DNA of 64,000 bases from Clavelina lepadiformis (lineage: Eukaryota > Chordata > Ascidiacea > Aplousobranchia > Clavelinidae), in contig NC_135248.1 in NCBI RefSeq assembly GCF_947623445.1, positions 1,798,001-1,862,000 of the forward strand, read 5' to 3'. Every line of letters starts with the position of its first letter. Positions within the stretch are counted from its first letter, which is position 1. The position numbers and the translations under genes are program-made. Below are positions 23,163 to 45,104 of the stretch, piece after piece. Below the pieces are notes generated by a model. The model searched no databases. It had not been told where the DNA came from and saw only the letters and a list, made by a program, of their open reading frames with translations.

Positions 23163-24069
23163 TCAAATGGTTTCATCAATGAATCAGCCTTGTCATGCAA
23201 ATCAATAAGTTATTTTTAGAATATAATTGACTATTGGTAAATTGTCATAGCATATATATGAGTTCCTGTAACAAACTACACGCAATCGTGGTATTCAATA
23301 ACACCAAATAGCAGCTTTTACAGAAAATGCATCAGTTTTTGCTGTACACTTTCATTCAAGTTTCATTAATTTCATTTCATTAATTGCAAACATGACGCGA
23401 AATGAATCTTTTTACCAGACGCTTCATATCACATATATTTAACATAGGCAATTTCTGCCATGAGATGAAGGCTAAAATAATTGGCAGCTGATATACTTTC
23501 AGGTGCATTGGGTTAATGATGACATAATAGTTGTTATTTTCAAAACCTGTGATTTGTTGATGTTATCTTTGTTTAAATCAGGCTGCTTGTTGCTTTTTGT
23601 GGTTATTCAGTGCTTAATTTATGTATTAGTATGTGGTTCCTGATTATTTTTGCAAGATTGAGTGCAATTTGTTTTAATCTTTATGATATCTTAAAGTTAT
23701 TTTTATACAGTTTATGATGATATATAGATGTATTCCTTAAAATTTATGCATATTTCCTTAGATCCGTATAAAAAACCATCGCTATATGATGCATTTGTGC
23801 ATTATTTTGTGATAAACATTTGCTTGTCTACAGTGGATTGCTCACACTTACATGATTTACAACAATATTTTACACCATATATCTGCTCCAAATTTGTATT
23901 TCCTCAGATTGAAATATGTTTTTTTAACAATGGCCGAACTTACATCTAGTAGCAGTGCTTAGTTGATTCCTGTTGTGATTCTTTAACGAGTGGTGTAATT
24001 GCCAAGCAAATGCAATTGCTGTTTCAGGTGTTCTGTTCTATGTTTTAAGTGCATAGGTGGTTTGTAACC
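23163..24069. other. intergenic region, CRYL1 to HP1
   Basis: About 0.9 kb of AT-rich sequence with the CRYL1 3' UTR and HP1 5' region. A good acceptor (TTGCTGTTTCAG, near 24026) lies shortly before the HP1 start and may end a 5' UTR intron. No other gene is recognised. Confidence 0.5.
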
Positions 24070-27601
<3,532 letters not shown>

Positions 27602-29780
27602 TCAGTTCTCGGTTAAGATTTTTAAGCCAAGCGTCCTGGCCTAAAGTTTTGGTCCAAGTGGAACTCTATAACGAAACTGTTTTCCGCAGAAAAGAACTGC
27701 AAAACCTATTTCTCTCCCATTCAGTTTTATAAAGGCATTTCGAGCCAGCTTTTCGCTGCTATTGGATCTCCAACTGTAGTTAAAACGCCATATTTTTTGG
27801 AAGTCATTTCAATGAAAAGTCACTCACAATAATTTGAGCTTTTTCTGTAGAAAGTATCTGGTGGTTAAAATAGCCAATATAATGTTTTTGCAAGAAATGT
27901 GTTTTACCGTTGCAAATGAATTGTATTGACACTGCCACGTAGTTGAACCGAGGAAACCTATTTTTATATGACTGCGTCTTAACGTTTTAATTCTTCGTAA
28001 GTGAAACGTTTGCGTTCACCAGTTAGCATTGCTTTTAATATTATCGTATTCAGTTTACCACCATTGTAAATAGCAAACAAGGCTTGTGAATAAACCCCCA
28101 TTTCGAACGATGGTTGTTGCTTACGTTGAGAAGTGAAGCAATAAACTTTTTCTCTAATAATGTTGTTGAATACGTTCGTATCTTGCCATTCCGTGGCTGA
28201 GTAAGATTCAAGCTTAGGTTTCTATCCACACTTGCATTAAAGTGTTGCTGCGGTAAGTCGTGTTAAGAAAGAACAGATGATTTGAAGTAATCCTCAGTGT
28301 TCTTCTGAAACATTTCGAACGTAGAATGCCGTTTTTCTGGCGGTCGCATCGTTGTTGTTCAAGGACAACAATGATGAAAAATACAACCCAACATCGAAGA
28401 GTGTATCATAAAAATTTTACAAATATTGCAAAGGTTGTGTTAGGATAAAAATGAAAATTAATATCTTGGCTTACAAATTTCTGAAAGGGAGATCTAAAAT
28501 AACGGTTTCCAACCTTTGAGCTATTGTAAAGCAAAATTTATGGATCATACACTGGCGGTAAGTGCAGACAAATTTCTCAAACAATTTTCTGCTTTGAAAA
28601 AATGCAAAGAGTTTGCATTCTACGTCATCTAAATTAAGATTTTTGAGAGAAACATGCCCCCGAACTTCCCTAGGATGGATAGCAATGTCTCTTGCACAAC
28701 CAATTGATTGCAATAGTTTTCACACGACAGATTATTGACAACGACGCTCTTTCTGCATTGCATTTGTACTAATCTATGCGACTTGTCAATAATATAATTA
28801 ATGTAATAGGCCTATATACCTCTTTGAAGTAAACCTAGTCACCCTAAATTAAATGTCAAATAAATGTCTACAAACAGCCACGTTATATGGATTGAAGAAA
28901 GGGGCCATAGATAGGGGTCTTGCTTAAAAACAGTCAGGTACCATTGACCTAAAATACTCTTAATTATTTTTGCATCCTGTTATAAATTGCCTTCTCGATT
29001 CCAGGCAACAAGAATGATGTCAAATGTTGTAGGCTTATATCAATCCTGCTTGTAATAGATCGTTTATAGTTATTTTGAATAAACAAAAAGGTATTACGCC
29101 CGACCCAGTCATGCAATAAACAACGATTTATGTCGAAGTGTAGAATTAGAACGCTTAAACGCCCTTTTAGAAAGCCTTTCGGCAAATTTATGTCGAAAAT
29201 GCAAACCGCTTACTTGTAATAATAATTGTGATGGAAAGTACACTGGTACCAAAGAGAATTTTTACAGGCCTTAATCTTTTGTCGTCTGTCAATAAAAAGA
29301 GTGACATTCTTACAACACCGGCAGTATGATGGAGACAGACATAACGGACAAAAGTAGTCTTACGTGTAGGAACTAAGACATAAAATGTTTCGTGCAGTTT
29401 TGCCAAGTGAGACAAAAACATAGAAATTAACGTGATAAATTGATGGTTAGGCAACTTAGTAAGAGTCAAAGTTACAACGCATATCTTAATTCAACATGAC
29501 TAACTAAGTAAGTAAGTTTAGGAAAACTGTTCAACACCTTAAATATAATGTGGGTAGGGCTGGGTTTAGATTAGTAAGGCGGTGGTATGACATTCCACAC
29601 TCCAGCACACAAACGTTTTACTGTTAACCTGCAAAGGGTCCTTTTGCGTCCGCATTCAGACAGTATTTCAAGATAAGATGTTATAAATTGCTTATGAACG
29701 AAAATTTTAATTTACGATCTCTGCATTTTGCCACAAAAGTTTACCCAGCACTTTCTCGTCGAGGTTATCTAAAATTAGAA
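27602..29780. other. intergenic region, HP1 to trefoil gene
   Basis: About 2.2 kb. The HP1 3' UTR probably ends after AATAAA at 28089-28094 (another at about 28138). Several short frames on both strands have no recognisable domain. No repeat structure stands out. Confidence 0.5.
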
Positions 29781-32700
29781 ATGATATTTGGGAAGTGTAT
29801 GAGATCTCTCCATTTTTATTTTCTTTTGGTTATGTCGTGCGCAGTTTGTCAAGGTAAGTTTGTGAAATTGCTCTAGTTTATTACTATAGTTTAGTTAAGT
29901 TACTACAGTCACTAATGCTTTAAAACATTACTCATTAGTAGGGCAACCAAAAGTCAATATGGTCAATTTTTTTTAACCTACCCAGAATGTTATCAAACAA
30001 GCACAAAACAAATTTCAGCTTTGTACGACTTGTGGTATAGAAGTTATTAGGTCAAATAAAGTCAAAATGTTACGTTAGGTCAAAATACGGTCAAATTGTT
30101 TCTTTAGGTCTTTTTTTTAGGTCAAAATCTATTAAACTTGTAATTTTGTAACCATTTTGTAATATTATTCTTCCGTTTTTCTCTTTTCTTGTACCGCAAA
30201 CAATTCCAGTGCCGCAAATTTTACTTACTGTAGAACCAAAGCCACAAAGAGAGGGAAGGCCTTTCAGCGCGTCTGGTGACATCAAGATGTGACGGCATTG
30301 CATTTGAAACTGCAAGTTGTCAATCTTAATACGCAGAAACGAAAAAAAGTCAACACTAGAAAAGCATTTTGTCATTTTTAAATGCAGCTTTAGATTAGAA
30401 AGTTGCTGTAGACAGTGTAGAGACTATCAGTATAGCGTTTTTCAAAATGAGGTCAAAATTTGAACGTTTTAGGTCAAAATAAGGTCAAAATTTAAACTTT
30501 TTAGGTCAAAATGAGGTCAAAATTTGCAAATTTTAAGGTCAAAATTTAAACTTTTTAGGTCAAAAAACTGGTTGCCCTACTCATTAGCATAACTTAACGG
30601 CCATGTTCTAATTCTTCCGCTCGAGTGATCTTTTATAAAAGTTACAAAATCATCACTAAAAAGTTAACATACCTTGTTAATTTCGAAGAGTTTGCTGCAG
30701 CAATGAAATGGAAAGTTTCCGATAATCTTGGTGTTAATTGGCGTCTCCCAAAAAGAGGTCGCTTCAAGTCAGGTTATTTCATGAAAGATGTCGATACTGA
30801 GGTTCAGATAGAAAGTGACGCTTCACTGAAGCAAATTTCATGCCAAGTTCAATGCGAAATCAACAAAGAAAAACGAATCGGGTAAGGTAGAATGGGTGGC
30901 CAGAATTAAAAACTCAATAATCGGAATTGTCTTTTTCGTTGTTTTTGTCAAAATATTTAGATAAAGTTTATTGCCGTTTTCAAATTTCAAACAGCTGCGG
31001 ATACACTGGTTTGAGTGAAAAGAAGTGCTTGGCCAAGCAATGCTGCTGGGATGAAAATGCAAACACAAGTTCTATCAGATGTTATAGAGAGAACAGTGAG
31101 TTTTTAATCGACACGACCCAAGTACAATTTGTGTTACATTGTGTTTAATTGTGGGAGTTTATATCTAGCGCAACAGATCGACTGATCAGTTAATACGTAA
31201 AAAGATTTTTACTGTCAGTATCATTTTTCTCCAAAAGAAAGGCTGCTTCGTCTATGTTTCAAGTTTTGTTTTTTATTTTGTAGCAGCAGTATGCAAAGAA
31301 TGTTTAAATATTCTCCCGCATGAACGTGTATATTGCCAAACACTTCTCAAACAATCTCGTTTGATGTCCATGAAAAGGGGATGCACCGAAGCTGGTTGTT
31401 GTTGGCAAAAGAGCAGAAACAAAGTTCAGTGTTATGACAAAAGTACGTTAATTGTTTGATGATCGTTTGATGGTAGAGTGGTTTGTCTGTGGGATAAGAG
31501 GACTTTCAGGGGGTGTGGTCGGGCTCAGTCGCAAGTGACCGCATTTGGTAATTGCTCTGACATGTTTTAATCAATTTCTCTACTGCGTCAAGAAATTCAT
31601 ATGCTAGGCCTAGGCTTACCCACCGGGTCACTTGCAGACGAGAGTGAAATCTTCACAATCCAATGCCCAGAATGCTTACAATCTAGAAAAGAATCAAAGT
31701 AGGTCGACAGTTTCAATTGCTAAGTATAGACGATCAAAAAAATTGTGCCACTCAGACCGGAACTCGGAAAAGGTGCATTAGCCATAAGTGGGGAGTGTGG
31801 CACCTGCACGCAGCACGAGGTTCATCAAAGTGCAACACCAAATAGTTTTATCTTCACGCCGATTCATAATACATAAACATAGCATAACTGGTTGTTTGAA
31901 CGCCAATTTATAGTAAATTAACAAGGACGGCAATTTTTGATGAGAAATTTGTAAATTTTGACGTAATTGCATGCACTGAAGGCTTACTTCTTTGTTTATT
32001 TATAATCAATTGGCGTAAAGATAGAAAAATGTGGTGTGCCTGTTGATAAACTTTGTAGGTGCAAGTGCCACTATTGTCAGCGCGCGTTGTCACACCAAAC
32101 TTTTAATTTACAAATTCTCATCAAAAATGACCGTACTTTTCAGTTAGGTCTCTTGATGGTCTGGCTTTATTTACTTAAGTAGGTTTTAAACATCTAAAAT
32201 ACCCACTCTAAGTATTCTTAAGATGGTTAATGTTAAGTAAAATGCAAGCTATCACTGTATTGTTGCATATCCTGGCTCAACAATTACTCCCTGTGCAGAA
32301 AAAAAGAGATCTACAAAGCTCAAGTGTGAAGATATCATTGAAGAGAAAAGAGAAAGGTGCGGAGGTGGAGATATCTCAGAGGAAGAATGCTGGAAAAGGG
32401 GATGTTGCTATGACAACCGCACTTTGTCTGCTGTGAAATGTTTTGGCGAAATAACATCTCTTGCAACAAACCAGGTGCTTACTCTTTAGACCAGTTTTTG
32501 TTTACTCTTTTCAAGGTGTTAAAGCTTTCTATATACATTTGTAATATGTATGCCCTGTATTTACCGTATAAACTGCCAGTTATTTTCATAATACAGTAAT
32601 ATTATTATATTCTACATAGTGACATCGGTTACACACCAATTATGTATATATCTATTTGTATTGTTCAGCTTGTCTGGCGCTGTATATTATTACAACATTA

Positions 32701-35700
32701 CCATGGCAATGCTATATCTTTTTTAGAATAATTAATCCATTTATCGTCAAACATCATGTGTGGTCTTATTGCAGACTTTGCTGTTGACAACAATCAGATT
32801 AAGTGCAGAAAATGTGACTATTAGTACGTCTTTAACAGAAAAGATATCCACAACTCCGCTTCCAAATGCCACACACATCACTTCCCAAGCGGTCACCCAC
32901 GATAGCTCAGATTTCAATACTTCGTCATTGCTTTTCCTTTCCGCTGATGAGACCACAAGCCCCTATTTTAATGAGGAAGATAATGTGTCCACACCCAACA
33001 ATAGAGTGACATTTTCAAAAGCCCTTGAATACACAGCAACCGAAACTTTATGGTCTACTCGTCACAATGACTTTACCAGTTCTCACACTACCAACAGTAT
33101 TGGCTTGACCAGTGATGTAATGCTCTCTGCTGCAGACAGCCAAACTACATCCGCTTTTGTCACTAACACTGAGTGGACTGAAAGTATCACTGATAAGTCC
33201 AACTACGTAACAGCAGGGACCAACACCATCCACCTGCAGACAACTCAAGTAATTCCTGTCACTGAGACGACTCGTGTCGATATTATCGATGACACCACAA
33301 GCTTTTTTCAAGTCCAGGATGGTATTGAACTGCAGGCTGATCCAACTAAAGTTTCCATTCTGTAAGATTAAATTTACATTTAAGAACTTGCTTGATGCAT
33401 TGAATCATAACAATATTATATTTGAAAATGTAGTATTGCTGGCAATTAGTAGTTAACAATTAATGAAAAAAGCTAGTAGTGCCACACTAGCTGATGCTAA
33501 GTTAGATGACTCAATATGTTTATATTAGGAATGGCATTTTTTATATTTCTTCGTAAGTAAGCGTGGCGGTTCTCAGATAACTTTTCATTTGATGATTTCT
33601 ACCCATACCGTTTATTGTTGCTTTAACCAATTAGACGCTGTTAAAATTGTTCAACTCTTCTTTCTTTGTTTAAATCACGTTTGTTTAACTACAGGCAACA
33701 TCCATTCCTGGGCTCAGTCCATCCAACAAATTTTTCCAGTTTAATCAATAACATGGTTGGTTTAAATGACGCCAATAACAGCGGTAGTCTCGTAAGTGAC
33801 ACAGTAAAACAATGTGGTGTTTGAAACTATGTAATAGAAGGTCGAATCGAAGGTCGTTTTTCTCAATCACTGTTTTAGTAGTTTTTCCAGTTCATCCATT
33901 TTACACAGTCAGCGCTTGTGCAGCAGAAACAATAATTTTTAATATTTTTTCTAAAACCTTGCATAATAATCCCCGATTTTTTGTCACAGAGCTACCCATC
34001 TACTACTGATGGCTCCAGAAGTACACCAAGCTCAGTGGGCCAGTCCATGATCCTTTGTATTTTGGGTAAATCTAAACTGTGCGCTCTTAGCTTGTTGCTA
34101 CAAGCGATGGGGAAGTCACTGGCGAATGAGTCAAGATTCACGAACACCGCTCCAAGATCGCCACCAGAGAAAATCATTGAGACGCCAATGGACAATCAAC
34201 TACAGCAGTTCTGTAATCTCTTGTCCCAGTTTGGCGTAGAGGCCTCCCTGCTGACGAAGTATTGTCATGTGATAGATCAGGTGGGGATTGCAGGACAGGG
34301 GTTTTGTTTTCATCCGCGACAAACAAACTGGGTTGTCAAATTACCATGCCATAGCATTAGCCAATAACCTGGTAGCTAGCTAAACTATCAATGTTTGTAT
34401 AAAACTTTGTGTGAGATTAGTTTTTAAAAATGTCCTACACTGGCATGTGAGAGTAAGCAGATGGCTTTGAATTAATGGCAAGAGAGTTGTCATGAATGCA
34501 ATTGAGACCGGCTGCTGTTAAGTGGCTTTTCTGCTCCAGGTTAAAATGTGTGTTGTAAGAGTTTGAAAATCTCCACTTCAGTAACAGAAAATCACATAAA
34601 AAGACAACCAATATTATAATCACATTTTTTGTTATCAGCTGGGAACTTATTCTCTACCATCAGTACCATCCGTGTCCAAACTGATGAGCATCATGACTTC
34701 ATCTACAACCAAAACTGACACAATTGGTGAGAAGTTTGGTCAGTTTTGTGTTTCAGCTATTCACCTTCACTGTAGGTGTAGGATGAAATACAGTTTATTC
34801 AATAAACTATTATTATGAGACTTCAAAATAATTCTGTAGATAGCGTAGAGCTTGATGGAAAACCACGAAGCCTTCTACAATTTTTGAATATGAAAACATC
34901 TACCAGAAAAGGTTAGAGCCACTATGTCTGCCAGGGACAATCTTGATTGGTCTTTCACTTTCTATGCTATCGATATTGATGTTGGTAGAATCGTGTTAAC
35001 CCTATAGTGTAATAAGGTAACACCACAGGGTCTAATTTTTATTTATTTACACCATGATATATCAATAAACTGTTTATTGCAACCATCTGACCTTGAATTA
35101 CAATTTTTGTCAAATAGAAGTTAGTGCTTCGTGCAAACGAGCTGAAAAATTCAAGGAAAGCTCAGCCAAGTTTTTGTGGTCGTGCAAACCTAACCGTCAC
35201 ATAGACAACATAGATGAGTGCCAGGCATTAGGATGTTGTTGGACTGGGCCTGAGGAATCATGTACGTAACGATGTCGCTTACTTCACAGTTGCTGGAGCT
35301 GCAATACTTGCTAGTTAACATAACTTGTTATTTGTAAGGTTCAATATTGGAATTTTTGGCTCATGTCATCACAAAGTTGTAATTCTACTCAATCTTATCT
35401 GATTTGTTTGTTTAAACGTAGTGAAATTGACTCAATATAAATTCTAAACAGACATGGACAGCCTGTTGAAGAAAATAAACGTCAAAAGTCCCTTGATAAA
35501 ATATTTTCTTGACCAGAGGATGGGACAGAATTTTCTCCAAGATAATGAGAAGGACCATTACTGCATTCGACCAATCACAAATAATCTAATTAACATTCGT
35601 GAGTATTCATGCTACTGTGTGCTCTGTAATTGCAATTTTGATGTTTTAAAGCATTAAATTGAATCTGCAGAAAGTGATCTATACTGTACTGTAGAATCTA

Positions 35701-36706
35701 TTCACTGTGATAACCAGCTAAATGTAAAAAGTAAAATAAACCAGGGTCGGTTCGCACGGTTTAAAACAGAAATATATTACGCCTATACAGCTATAAGCAT
35801 CGTCGGTTTTATTCAAATGGAACCTAATACAGTAGTGATGACCAGTATTGTAAATTGTAATGTCCCATTTTCCCACTACGTCACTTGACTTGACTTAGTT
35901 CAGAATGACTTAAGTCATGTGATACTAGCTGCAACTGAAAAAGGTCGAGTTTTAGGTATAAAAACCGGATATTTTTCTAAAGAATTACAATTTTTGGAAG
36001 AAAAAAATTAACCAGACTAATTTGAAGGCAGCCATGACATTACAATAACCAATTTAACGCAAGGCATTGTGTGACATCAGAATATTTTAAAGTTAAAAGG
36101 CTTGGCTTGACTCAACTCGAGTCACAGTATAAATTGATTCAACCTGGCTCGAGTCACAACAAAAATTTACTCGATACAAAGAAAGGACTTGGTTACAACT
36201 CTGCTGATGACAGTAAAATATTTGTTGAAATCTATTTCATATGGTTCGAAATTAAATGTATCATTGCTGTTCCTTGAATGTTTCAGTTATGGTTTTGTCA
36301 GCAATGCAGGACAAAGTACAGCATCACACCCAATACTCTACGCTTGTTGATGACAATGGTAAGCATTTTGACACGTGTGTCATTTAGACTAAGAAAACTG
36401 CTAATTTTGTTACTGAAAACTACAGTCAAAAACTAAGGTTAAAATTGTTGCGATTGGTTATATGGAAAATGTTCCGAAAAGAATTTTACAGGTTTGGACA
36501 AAATTAATCTGTTCTCAGGTTCTCCCTTGAATGTTGGAAGTTTTCCATCGCCAAATACTTTGAGGAACACTCACTCCTGCTCATTTCATGATTTTCCAAG
36601 ACAGGAATGCGGGAACACAATGAGCACCAAAAATGAGTGTTTGGACTTAAACTGCTGCTGGGAACCTCAACCAAATCGACCAAGCTGTTTTCTACCAGTT
36701 GATTAG
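29781..36706 (+). CDS. secreted multi-domain P-type trefoil protein with Ser/Thr-rich region
   Basis: Trefoil (P) domains are compact disulfide modules of mucus-associated and other secreted proteins. Fourteen exons join in phase to 800 aa: 29781-29853, 30701-30881, 30995-31095, 31284-31442, 32299-32474, 32775-33361, 33695-33791, 33990-34280, 34639-34726, 34840-34911, 35118-35261, 35452-35598, 36287-36358, 36492-36706. Exon 1 encodes a signal peptide (LHFYFLLVMSCAVCQ). P1 (about 75-115) is split over exons 2-3. P2 (about 124-168, long second loop) and P3 (about 181-220) are each in one exon. P4 (exon 11) is divergent, with CQALGCCW but a distant last Cys. P5 (about 757-795) ends the protein. 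Each has the C-x4-CC core (KQCCWD, GCCWQ, GCCYD, GCCWT, NCCWE). Residues 231-430 are rich in Thr/Ser with many N-x-T/S sites, as in mucins. Least certain are exon 8's end (34280 or 34034) and exon 1. I know no orthologue by name. Confidence 0.85.
29939..30579. mobile_element. hAT-like MITE rich in GGTCAAAA motifs (copy 2)
   Basis: A 641-bp element in intron 1 of the trefoil gene. The ends TAGGGCAACCA and TGGTTGCCCTA are perfect inverted repeats, flanked by a perfect 8-bp target duplication CTCATTAG (29931-29938 and 30580-30587). The last 140 bp hold at least seven AGGTCAAAAT units of varying spacing, and more lie near the left end. It has no coding potential. The TAGGGCAA ends and GTCAAAA interior relate it to the element in HP1 intron 3. 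Confidence 0.93.
31797..32134. repeat. inverted-repeat MITE with an adjoining partial copy
   Basis: 31927-32134 is bounded by 30-bp inverted repeats (ACGGCAATTTTTGATGAG... and its complement, few mismatches), like a 208-bp MITE. Its inner part (31990-32071) also matches, inverted, the segment just to its left (31797-31882, GTGGCACCTGCAC...CACGCCGATT), so a second, partial copy adjoins it. No clear target duplication was found. The whole lies in intron 4 of the trefoil gene. Confidence 0.75.
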
Positions 36707-36939
36707 GAAAACGTTTCCGTGTCCTCTGCAGTTAGCGCAAGTTTGTTGTCAACTTTAAGTTTAGTTGATGGGGGTTTTGAGTTGGTGTCTGCCGCCATCT
36801 GAGGGTTAATCATTATCTGTTGCAATATGTATCTATGTTTTGAACTTATTAATGTATCTACTTCCTTGTGTAGATTTTATTATTGTCAGGTGTACTTTTC
36901 TGTTATTATAGAGTTGTTGCCAATACAAATTGTGAAATC

Positions 36940-36945
36940 AATAAA
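36940..36945 (+). terminator. poly(A) signal of the trefoil gene
   Basis: AATAAA 234 bp after the stop codon, the first perfect signal downstream, followed by T/G-containing sequence. Confidence 0.65.
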
Positions 36946-42930
<5,985 letters not shown>

Positions 42931-44084
42931 AGGAGTGACTCTTGCAATTGACTTTAGTCTGGCACATTATCTCTTTGGGAAGACTGCGCATCGACAGTCG
43001 TCGGCATATTATACTTCAATGCATCATAATATGCTCATTAAGTACAGTGTATTTTAATAAATGGGAATCTCTGTAGCCTTCTGTTGTATTCTTTCGACCA
43101 GTCTCCATTTTTTCTTTTGCTAATCGTCGACGTAAGTTTGCGTGGTTGTGATAAAAAAGGAAGGAAATGTGCAGGTAATCTCCCCACCACGTATTGTTGT
43201 TCTTGTTTTAATGACATAATTAATAATAAAAGAGTATCGTGTTTTTGTATTGCCTTAATAACTCAACATTTTAAGTTGGCACTAACCCAGCTATGAACTA
43301 GATTGCAAAAGTTCAGTGAAAAATTCACCCCATAGATCGAAACTAATTGAAGTCCCAACATGTACATTCCAAATCAGCTAAAATTCTTTTTAATCGCTTT
43401 CGTTCACAGTAATGAAAACTGCAATAATTCACTGACTTTGTGCTGTTTGGTGATTATTATTTCCCTGCAGTCTGGAAGTTAAATTCACTCATAGTGATGT
43501 GCTCATTCTTGGCTTGTAGTGCGAATATGTGTGATAACTAAGTAGTCATGTAATTGTTAGTTGATTTGAATAAAAAACCTACCGCAATATGTGTCTGGAT
43601 TCGTCATGGAAGTTAAGCTATGCAGGTTTAGTCATTCAAGACACTTTCATATGTAGTTCTTCGAGCTGCTACTGTACTAGATGTGACTAAGTAGACCAAG
43701 TTTATCTGTTTTGGAAACATCCCAATTTGACTTTGTAAAAATAATAATTCCCTAAATTGCTGTGAAATTCCTCTAAAATTATGATTTCACTCAAAGACTA
43801 CAGGTGAGTTTGTTAGGTGCCAGAATAATAAGAAATATTTAGGCTAGTTTGAATTTAATTTCATGATATTGTTCTGGTATTGATATAAAAATGTGTCCCT
43901 TTTATTTTTCTATACTCCTTCAACGTATATTTTTCCATTGACAGGCTAGCACTACAAAATATGAACAGTTACAAATGGTATTACAGTACTGGTTTAAAAT
44001 TCCTGCAAGCACAATGAAAGACAAATGTTTATTTTTTATTTGAAAGAAGCACATCATTTATCATAAATAAAACAAAATTACGAA
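42931..44084. other. convergent 3' region of RHOA (+) and MRPL4 (-)
   Basis: RHOA has AATAAA at 43056-43061, 126 bp after its stop. MRPL4 has minus-strand AATAAA at 44040-44035 and 44033-44028, about 45-55 bp past its stop. Between these lies AT-rich sequence with no gene I recognise. Confidence 0.65.
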
Positions 44085-45104
44085 TTACTGGGAAACATTT
44101 TCATCACTTTCTCGTTGTTGTTCTGCAAGGTATTGCTCCTGCTCAAATTTCAAGCCTTTTTTTCCTGGCATGTCTTTGTAGAAATTATGTGGCTTTCCCA
44201 ACCAGGGATATCTGTTCATATGCCAAAGAATCTTTGTTTCCAGATCGTCCAACATACTGAGAGGTAAAATAAGTTTATCGTGTTTCAACATGCTCCAAAC
44301 GTTTAAGGCAGAAGCTGGCATTAAGCTCAGTGTTCGAGAGTTGGATACAATCTCTGAGAGATTCTGAGGAAAATCATTTTCAGCATGCATGAATAACAAG
44401 CTGTTTTCAGAGAGGTTGCGGCTGTTGATTACGTCATTAAAAAAATTTGTATCTGCCTCAGGTATCTCAACATCATCCACTACAATGAGATCATCCTGGA
44501 CCAGTTTTACAGTTAAAGCAATAGTGAGACCTTTAAGTATGACATCATCTGCTGGTTTGTAATAGAGTGAGACTGGACCCCTGGGACCATGAGCAATTCC
44601 CCCCATCTTCCACCCAGGGCCGGCTCGACTTCCCTGCCGAACACGTCCAGTGCCTTTTTGAGGCCACGGTTTCTGCTTTCCCCGGCCAAGCTCAGCACGG
44701 GTACGTGACCAGGTATAATTTACATCTCTGTAGCGCTGTTGCCATCGCATCACCTCATGCAAAATATCCATGCGAGGATGAGCTCCAAATATGAGAGGAT
44801 GAAGCTGTGCGGAGACTTGACGCTGCTGTTCCACGTTTTTGAAACTGTCTACCCAGACTGTTATTGGACTTTTGTTTTTCGGAATCTCTCCGTTGCATTT
44901 GCGAATGATTGGGGTCTCTGGGCCAGGGCTCTTCACCTCCTCTTGCTGAGATTCAGGTTCAAACTGCTCCTTTGAAATCCCGTACAAGACAAGATTTGGC
45001 GGAAGAGATTGGTTGCTCGCAGTTACAACCTCACTGCCGTGTTGGAATCTTTTCAAACTTCTCGTCAGCGCACCAGATATTCGTGCAATTTTACCAAAAT
45101 TCAT
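44085..45104 (-). CDS. MRPL4: mitochondrial large-subunit ribosomal protein uL4m
   Basis: Component of the mitochondrial 39S subunit; the uL4 loop lines the peptide exit tunnel. A single uninterrupted frame gives 339 aa (human is 311). A basic, Ser/Arg-containing start (MNFGKIARISGALTRSLKRF) fits a mitochondrial presequence. The conserved uL4 core follows: PITVWVDSF, then HPLIFGAHPRMDILHEVMRWQQ, then the tunnel loop RTRAELGRGKQKPWPQKGTGRVRQGSRAGP, then GPRGPVSLYYK and a C-terminal Rossmann-like half. It has no introns. It follows NGDN on the same strand after a 767-bp gap, too wide to argue strongly for one transcript. Confidence 0.96.
   Translation of the reverse strand: MNFGKIARISGALTRSLKRFQHGSEVVTASNQSLPPNLVLYGISKEQFEPESQQEEVKSPGPETPIIRKCNGEIPKNKSPITVWVDSFKNVEQQRQVSAQLHPLIFGAHPRMDILHEVMRWQQRYRDVNYTWSRTRAELGRGKQKPWPQKGTGRVRQGSRAGPGWKMGGIAHGPRGPVSLYYKPADDVILKGLTIALTVKLVQDDLIVVDDVEIPEADTNFFNDVINSRNLSENSLLFMHAENDFPQNLSEIVSNSRTLSLMPASALNVWSMLKHDKLILPLSMLDDLETKILWHMNRYPWLGKPHNFYKDMPGKKGLKFEQEQYLAEQQRESDENVSQ

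Noticed and set aside
34066-34367. Reading trefoil exon 8 straight on to the stop at 34365-34367 as a gene end
   Set aside because: Later exons continue in phase to a perfect final trefoil domain and stop at 36706. A CAG|GTGGGG donor at 34280 keeps the frame. A short alternative transcript ending here remains possible.
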